Part shown: one piece after another, positions 59,634 to 64,000 of the stretch
How the letters are laid out: every line of letters starts with the position of its first letter
Position numbering within the stretch: the first letter of the stretch is position 1
Source of the DNA: Fodinibius salinus
GTDB lineage: Bacteria; Bacteroidota; Rhodothermia; Balneolales; Balneolaceae
Assembly (NCBI RefSeq): GCF_008124865.1
Contig: NZ_VNHY01000002.1
Span: 744,001 to 808,000, forward strand
Length of the DNA stretch: 64,000 nt
Direction of reading: 5' to 3'
Translations under genes and position numbers: made by a program
Notes under the pieces: generated by a model
Told to the model about the DNA's origin: nothing
The model's database searches: none
The model's input: only the letters and a program-made list of their open reading frames with translations

Positions 59634-60917
59634 ATGTCATATCAAGATAACTTTACTACGGCTGAAGAAGCTGTTAAACTGATACAATCCGGAGATCGAG
59701 TGTTTATTCATAGTGTTGCCGCCGCTCCACAACCGCTCATTAATGCGATGACCCAGCGGGCACCGGAACTCGAAGATGTGGAGATCGTGCACCTGCATAC
59801 CGAGGGAGAGGCACCTTACGTCAAGCCGGAATACAGCGACACATTTCACACCAATGCACTGTTTGTAGGTGCCAACGTGCGTAAGGCGGTTAATCAGGGC
59901 AGTGCCGATTACCTTCCGATATTTCTTAGTGAGGTGCCCGGTCTTTTTCGGCAGGGCATTATGCCGATTGATATGGCACTTGTTCAGGTTTCCCCGCCAG
60001 ATAAACACGGCTACTGCTCGCTGGGTGTTTCGGTTGACGCCACACGTGCAGCTCTGCAGGAGGCGGAAAAGGCCATTGCGCTGGTGAATCCCAATATGCC
60101 GAGAACCCACGGGGATGGCATCTTCCACGCCAGCCGATTTAATGCGCTCGTTGAGACTGATGAGCCGCTGCATGAGCTCACCATTCCCGAGCCCAATGAC
60201 ATTGAAAAAAAGATCGGCCAGCATTGTGCCGAGCTGGTAGATGACGGGGCCACTCTGCAGATGGGGATTGGAGCGATCCCCAATGCGGTGCTGGATTCCC
60301 TCGACGGTCATAAGGATCTGGGTATCCACACGGAGATGTTTTCTGATGGAGTGATTGACTTGGTGGAAAAAGGCGTCATAACGAACAAAAAGAAAGCCAA
60401 ACATCCCGAAAAAATTGTCGCCGGATTTGTGATGGGCAGTCGCCGCCTCTATGATTTTGTGGATGACAATCCAATGCTTGCCATGCTCGATATCGCTTAT
60501 GTCAACGACACGGCGGTGATTCGTAAAAATCCCAAAGTAACGGCTATTAACAGTGCTGTGGAAGTCGATATCACGGGACAGGTTTGTGCCGACTCAATTG
60601 GAACCTATCATTACTCGGGCGTAGGTGGACAGATGGATTTCATTCGCGGAGCGTCGCTCAGTGAAGGTGGCAAGCCAATTATTGCGCTGCCCTCAACCAC
60701 TGGCAAAGGGGAAAGTAAAATAGTGCCGCATCTGAAGCAGGGTGCAGGAGTTGTCACCACCCGCGCACATGTCCATTATGTGGTCACAGAATATGGCATC
60801 GCAAATCTGTACGGCAAGAATCTCCGTGAGCGAGCGCATGCATTGATTGAGATTGCTCATCCTGACCACAGAGAGGGATTGGAAAAAACCGTTAAAGAAC
60901 GATTCCATCACTTTTAA
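59634..60917 (+). CDS. Acetyl-CoA hydrolase/CoA-transferase family protein
   Basis: A 427-residue enzyme. I prefer the ATG at 59634 to the GTG one codon earlier. Motifs: AVKLIQSGDRVFIHSVAAAP, IVHLHTEGEAPYV, DMALVQVSPPDKHGYCSLGV, LQMGIGAIPNAVLDSL, LGIHTEMFSDGVIDLVEKGV (Glu nucleophile region), GVGGQMDFIRGASLS, and VVTEYGIANLYGKNLRERAH. These are diagnostic of the acetyl-CoA hydrolase/4-hydroxybutyrate CoA-transferase family. It moves CoA between acyl-CoAs and carboxylates via a glutamyl-CoA thioester. The actual substrate (acetate, propionate, succinate, 4-hydroxybutyrate) cannot be fixed from sequence. A CoA-transfer step would suit the organism's methylmalonyl-CoA pathway. Confidence 0.92.
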   Translation: MSYQDNFTTAEEAVKLIQSGDRVFIHSVAAAPQPLINAMTQRAPELEDVEIVHLHTEGEAPYVKPEYSDTFHTNALFVGANVRKAVNQGSADYLPIFLSEVPGLFRQGIMPIDMALVQVSPPDKHGYCSLGVSVDATRAALQEAEKAIALVNPNMPRTHGDGIFHASRFNALVETDEPLHELTIPEPNDIEKKIGQHCAELVDDGATLQMGIGAIPNAVLDSLDGHKDLGIHTEMFSDGVIDLVEKGVITNKKKAKHPEKIVAGFVMGSRRLYDFVDDNPMLAMLDIAYVNDTAVIRKNPKVTAINSAVEVDITGQVCADSIGTYHYSGVGGQMDFIRGASLSEGGKPIIALPSTTGKGESKIVPHLKQGAGVVTTRAHVHYVVTEYGIANLYGKNLRERAHALIEIAHPDHREGLEKTVKERFHHF

Positions 60918-61036
60918 TTGTGTGTCACAAAAAAATCAGTGATTTGATGTTTATACCCATTCGGATGAATCAAACATGCTGTGTGCAAAGATTTAATGCA
61001 ATAACGTAGCGTTGTTACTTTTTGTGGTCGGTGCCG

Positions 61037-62053
61037 TCAGTAGATATGTTCGGGTTGGCAGTTCTGTCTCAGCATCTGCAGTACCTGCTTGAAATCGTCG
61101 GGCAGGGCAGAGTCAAACTCCATCATTTTTCCCGTTGTAGGGTGTTCAAATCCCAGCGTTTTGGCGTGCAGGCACTGCCGCTGCAGTAACTTGAACAAGT
61201 TGTTAAACATTTGTCGCCGGCTGCCGGTATTGGTACCATAGCGTACGGAATCCCCACCGTATTTCGGGTCCCCGAAGACCCAGAGGTTGTTATCCGCAAG
61301 GTGTACACGAATTTGGTGTGTTCGCCCCGTTTCAAGAGTAAGTTCCAGCAGTGTCAGATGATCAAAATATTCAAGTACCTTATAATGTGTAGTTGCTGAT
61401 TTACCGTTGCCGTCTGGGAGTACTGCCATCTTTTTTCGGTTGTTGGGGCTGCGCCCGATATTGCCGGTGATGGTACCCTCTTTTTCATCAGGTGTTCCCC
61501 ATACAATGGCCCAATACGTGCGTTCAATATCCTTGGTTTGAAAATAGCTGCTGAGCGTGCGATGGGTCGCATCATTTTTAGCAACCACCAGCAATCCGCT
61601 AGTATCCTTATCAAGTCGGTGCACAATACCGGGACGAATCATATCCGAATCAGGATCCGAAAGCTTATCGGTATGCCACATCAGTGCGTTGACGAGCGTG
61701 CCCGACCAGTTGCCCGGCGCGGGATGGACGACCATATCGACACTTTTGTTGATGACAAGCAGATCCTCGTCTTCATATACAATATCTAGCGGAATGTCCT
61801 CGGCCTTTGCTTCCGGCGGCTTGGGGATCGGCAAATTAACGTCAATAACATCGCCGACTTCAATATTGTAAGATGATTTTCGGGATTCACCGTTAACGGT
61901 AATAAGTTCTTTTTCGATAGCTTTTTGAATCTTGGTACGTGAGGTATCGTCAATAGCGGCGGCCAGGTATTTATCGAGCCGGGTGCCGGAGTTTTCATCC
62001 TCAGGAACTTCCAGATGGTATTCTTTGAACTTCTCGGCTTGTTGGGATCCCAT
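61037..62053 (-). CDS. rluD: RluD-type pseudouridine synthase with S4 domain
   Basis: I start at the ATG at 62053 (MGSQQAEKFKEYHLEV). The longer frame to 62137 adds an unconserved leader. The 338-residue enzyme has an S4 RNA-binding domain (about 20-85, with GTRLDKYLAAAIDDTSRTKI, then KSSYNIEVGDVIDV), and a catalytic domain with LLVINKSVDMVVHPAPGNWS, GIVHRLDKDTSGLLVVAKND (catalytic Asp), and LETGRTHQIRVHLADNNLWV. The S4 plus RluA-domain layout and length match RluD, which modifies helix 69 of 23S rRNA. The annotation as RluD rather than RluC rests on gene layout and is likely but not certain. Confidence 0.9.
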   Translation of the reverse strand: MGSQQAEKFKEYHLEVPEDENSGTRLDKYLAAAIDDTSRTKIQKAIEKELITVNGESRKSSYNIEVGDVIDVNLPIPKPPEAKAEDIPLDIVYEDEDLLVINKSVDMVVHPAPGNWSGTLVNALMWHTDKLSDPDSDMIRPGIVHRLDKDTSGLLVVAKNDATHRTLSSYFQTKDIERTYWAIVWGTPDEKEGTITGNIGRSPNNRKKMAVLPDGNGKSATTHYKVLEYFDHLTLLELTLETGRTHQIRVHLADNNLWVFGDPKYGGDSVRYGTNTGSRRQMFNNLFKLLQRQCLHAKTLGFEHPTTGKMMEFDSALPDDFKQVLQMLRQNCQPEHIY

Positions 62054-62194
62054 GGGTGAGCTTAAAATGAAAGATTTATGTAATGAAATGTTAAAGTACA
62101 AAATTTCTGGATTTTTTTTGTAAGGATTGCCTTCCACAATGGTCTTACTAGTGACTGATCATTAAGATAGACACCTTGAGGACATAACGAATTA

Positions 62195-62226
62195 AGCTCC
62201 CGCGACAGCGGGGGCTTTTTTCTTTT
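62195..62226 (+). terminator. Orphan plus-strand terminator upstream of recN
   Basis: AGCTCCCGC (62195-62203) pairs with GCGGGGGCT (62208-62216), one mismatch or G-U, and is followed by T7CT4. It lies between the rluD and recN starts, 170 bp before recN, with no plus-strand gene upstream to terminate. The remainder of 62054-62398 holds no gene. Confidence 0.7.
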
Positions 62227-62398
62227 AAGAGGTATTTTAATATCGGGGAATCGAGAACATTGTTGAGCTGGTCTTGTAAATCTTATTTAAAAAAAGCCGA
62301 ATCGTACTTCTTCTTTCTATATTCTTGTAATACATTCGATTGGTGTTATTCCGTGTTCTATTTTTTGTATTTTAGGATCCAATTAAAGTTCGGCGGTT

Positions 62399-64000
62399 AT
62401 GATACAATCCCTTTACATAAAAGATTTTGCACTGATCGATGAACTGGAGGTCTCTTTTCAGGAGGGGCTCAACATCCTGACAGGTCAGACTGGCGCGGGG
62501 AAATCCATTATTATCGGCGCCCTAAATATGATTTTAGGCGAACGGGCCGATACCAATGTGATTCGTCAAGGTGCAGATAAAGCGATCGCTGAGGCCATTA
62601 TCGAAACCGGTGAAAATGAGGAGATCCGGCAGATCCTGGAAGAAAATGCGGTAACGATGCGATCGGAAATGATTTTACGGCGCGAAATTCGCTCATCCGG
62701 AAGCCGTGGATTTATCAATGATACGCCGGTGACCATTTCGGTGCTCCGGCAAGTAGGCAATTACTTGGTGGACCTGCACGGTCAGCATGATCACCAGATG
62801 TTGCTGAAGGAGGAGAACCATCGGTCGGTGATTGATGGTTTTGCGGATGTTCAGCCGGCTTTGGAAGCCTACAAAAAGTCATATCATCAGATGGTAGAGC
62901 TTCGCAAAGAGCTGCGATCACTGCGAGAGCGGGAAGAAGAGCTAGAGGAAAAGGTAGAGCTGTATCGTTTTCAGGTGAAAGAGCTTGAAGACGCTGACCT
63001 GGATCCCAATGAAGAAGAGGAGCTCGAAGAAGAAATGCATCTGCTGGATAATGCCGAAGAGCTGGATCAAAAAGCAGCAGCGATAGCAGAGATAGGAGCG
63101 GCTGATGATGTAAATGTGATGGAACTGCTGAATCAAATTAAGCTACACCTGGAGGATCTTGCCCGCATTGAGCCTGATTTTGAGGGATATCGCGAAGAAA
63201 TTTCATCAGCACGTATTAGTATCCAGGAAACGATACAATTTGCGGAACGGTATCGGAGTAAGATTGAGTTTAATCCCAATCGGTTAGAGGAGCTTCGACA
63301 GCGTCAAAATAAGTTGAACAGCCTCCAAAAAAAGTATCACCGTAGCATCCCCGAGCTGATAGATTATCTGCATGAAATTAAGAAAGAACTGAGCCTGGCT
63401 GAGAATTTTGATCTGGAAATCGAGCAGCAGGAAGAAAAAATTAAGGATCAGGCCGATGAGCTTTCAAAGAAGGCAAAAGATTTGCACCAGGCCAGGGAAA
63501 AAGTGGGGCAGGCATTGTCTAAACAAATTGAGAATGAGCTCAACAATTTAGGTATTGCGCACGCTGATTTTGAGGTGCGTGTGGACTGGATGATTGCATC
63601 CGAAGAGCAGGGGTGGGTAACCGTTGACGGTCAGCCAGTGAGTTGTACCGAGCACGGTTGCGATGAAATTCGACTTTATATTTCTACGAATAAAGGTGAA
63701 GAGCCCAAACCATTGGCCAAGATTGCTTCCGGCGGAGAAATCAGTCGCGTGATGTTGGCCCTAAAATCTATTATTGCCCGCGAGCAGAGTTTGCCAGTGA
63801 TGGTTTTCGATGAGATTGATACCGGCATCAGCGGTGAGGTATCAGAAAAGGTGGGCCGCACGATGCGACGGTTGTCTGATCGGTGCCAGATTGTGGCTAT
63901 TACGCATCAGCCGCAGATTGCCAGCCAGGCCCATAAGCATTATAAAGTGAAGAAAGTGGAACGGGATAATCGAACGGTCTCACAAATTATTCCATTAAGT
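62399..64000 (+). CDS. recN: DNA repair protein RecN (3' end beyond the window)
   Basis: The frame from ATG 62399 is open to the last base, giving 534 residues. MIQSLYIKDFALIDELEVSF and LTGQTGAGKSIIIGALNMIL contain the Walker A. INDTPVTISVLRQVG and LVDLHGQHDHQMLL follow. A long coiled coil spans about 175-400. LAKIASGGEISRVMLALKSI is the ABC signature, LPVMVFDEIDTGISGEVSEK is Walker B with D-loop, and VAITHQPQIASQAHKHY is the H-loop. RecN is an SMC-like ATPase that tethers broken DNA ends during double-strand break repair. The last 20-30 residues are missing from the window. Confidence 0.97.
   Translation, partial: MIQSLYIKDFALIDELEVSFQEGLNILTGQTGAGKSIIIGALNMILGERADTNVIRQGADKAIAEAIIETGENEEIRQILEENAVTMRSEMILRREIRSSGSRGFINDTPVTISVLRQVGNYLVDLHGQHDHQMLLKEENHRSVIDGFADVQPALEAYKKSYHQMVELRKELRSLREREEELEEKVELYRFQVKELEDADLDPNEEEELEEEMHLLDNAEELDQKAAAIAEIGAADDVNVMELLNQIKLHLEDLARIEPDFEGYREEISSARISIQETIQFAERYRSKIEFNPNRLEELRQRQNKLNSLQKKYHRSIPELIDYLHEIKKELSLAENFDLEIEQQEEKIKDQADELSKKAKDLHQAREKVGQALSKQIENELNNLGIAHADFEVRVDWMIASEEQGWVTVDGQPVSCTEHGCDEIRLYISTNKGEEPKPLAKIASGGEISRVMLALKSIIAREQSLPVMVFDEIDTGISGEVSEKVGRTMRRLSDRCQIVAITHQPQIASQAHKHYKVKKVERDNRTVSQIIPLS

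Overview
The window looks like a chromosomal segment of a marine or halophilic member of the Bacteroidota/Balneolota, most likely a Balneolaceae relative such as Fodinibius, Balneola or Gracilimonas. This is inferred from gene content, since no rRNA is present. Pointers are a CarboxypepD_reg/plug/barrel TonB receptor of the Oar type, a DUF3822-like/rsmD/coaD cluster, the folP-cdaA pair, an S46-family secreted protein, a two-subunit methylmalonyl-CoA mutase with MeaB, many Bacteroidota-style lipoproteins and weak Shine-Dalgarno sites. The base composition is moderately AT-rich, and clearly more so between about 50 and 59 kb.

Layout. 0-6 kb is a minus-strand housekeeping run: YraN end, GbsR-type regulator, FmdB-like protein, aspartate aminotransferase, coaD, rsmD, a DUF3822-like protein, a single-span membrane protein and a TPMT-like methyltransferase. 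6-10 kb holds MgtC, a MATE exporter and a lipoprotein with a perfect 25-residue repeat array. 10-16.3 kb has sixA, two anion transporters (SulP and SLC13) and an S46-family protein that has lost its catalytic residues. 16-25 kb carries a pseudouridine synthase, a stress coiled-coil protein, an MscS channel, a six-repeat DUF349 protein, an MBL-fold hydrolase and the TIGR04282/TIGR04283 glycosyltransferase pair. 25-33.6 kb has the TonB receptor and its lipoprotein partner, an NPP-type phosphodiesterase, a seven-iron ferredoxin, folP and cdaA (c-di-AMP synthesis). 33.6-42 kb is propionate/methylmalonyl metabolism (MeaB and both mutase subunits), an acyl-CoA dehydrogenase, a sulfatase-modifying-factor-like lipoprotein and SufE. 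42-50 kb has a hybrid histidine kinase lacking its phospho-acceptor histidine, a cold-shock protein, a decaying stress cluster (DUF2267 and universal-stress pseudogenes beside one intact USP), an ATPase-GNAT fusion overlapping a STAS gene, a flavin reductase-like protein and an M20 peptidase.

50-59.2 kb is an AT-rich accessory region ending at tRNA-Arg(ACG). It contains an intact AbiEi/AbiEii toxin-antitoxin pair, a HAD protein of the RNA-repair-associated type and a retron-type reverse transcriptase with a small upstream ORF and a structured element. Around these are remnants of a P-type ATPase, a type ISP restriction enzyme, an HNH nuclease, a DUF4268 protein and a small membrane protein broken in a poly-A tract. 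I read it as a partly decayed defence island. 59.6-64 kb returns to core genes: an acetyl-CoA hydrolase/transferase, an RluD-type pseudouridine synthase and the first part of recN, which runs off the window.

The observations I rate highest are the S46 protein with all three triad positions replaced, the retron-type locus, the histidine-less hybrid kinase, and the ATPase-GNAT/STAS pair.
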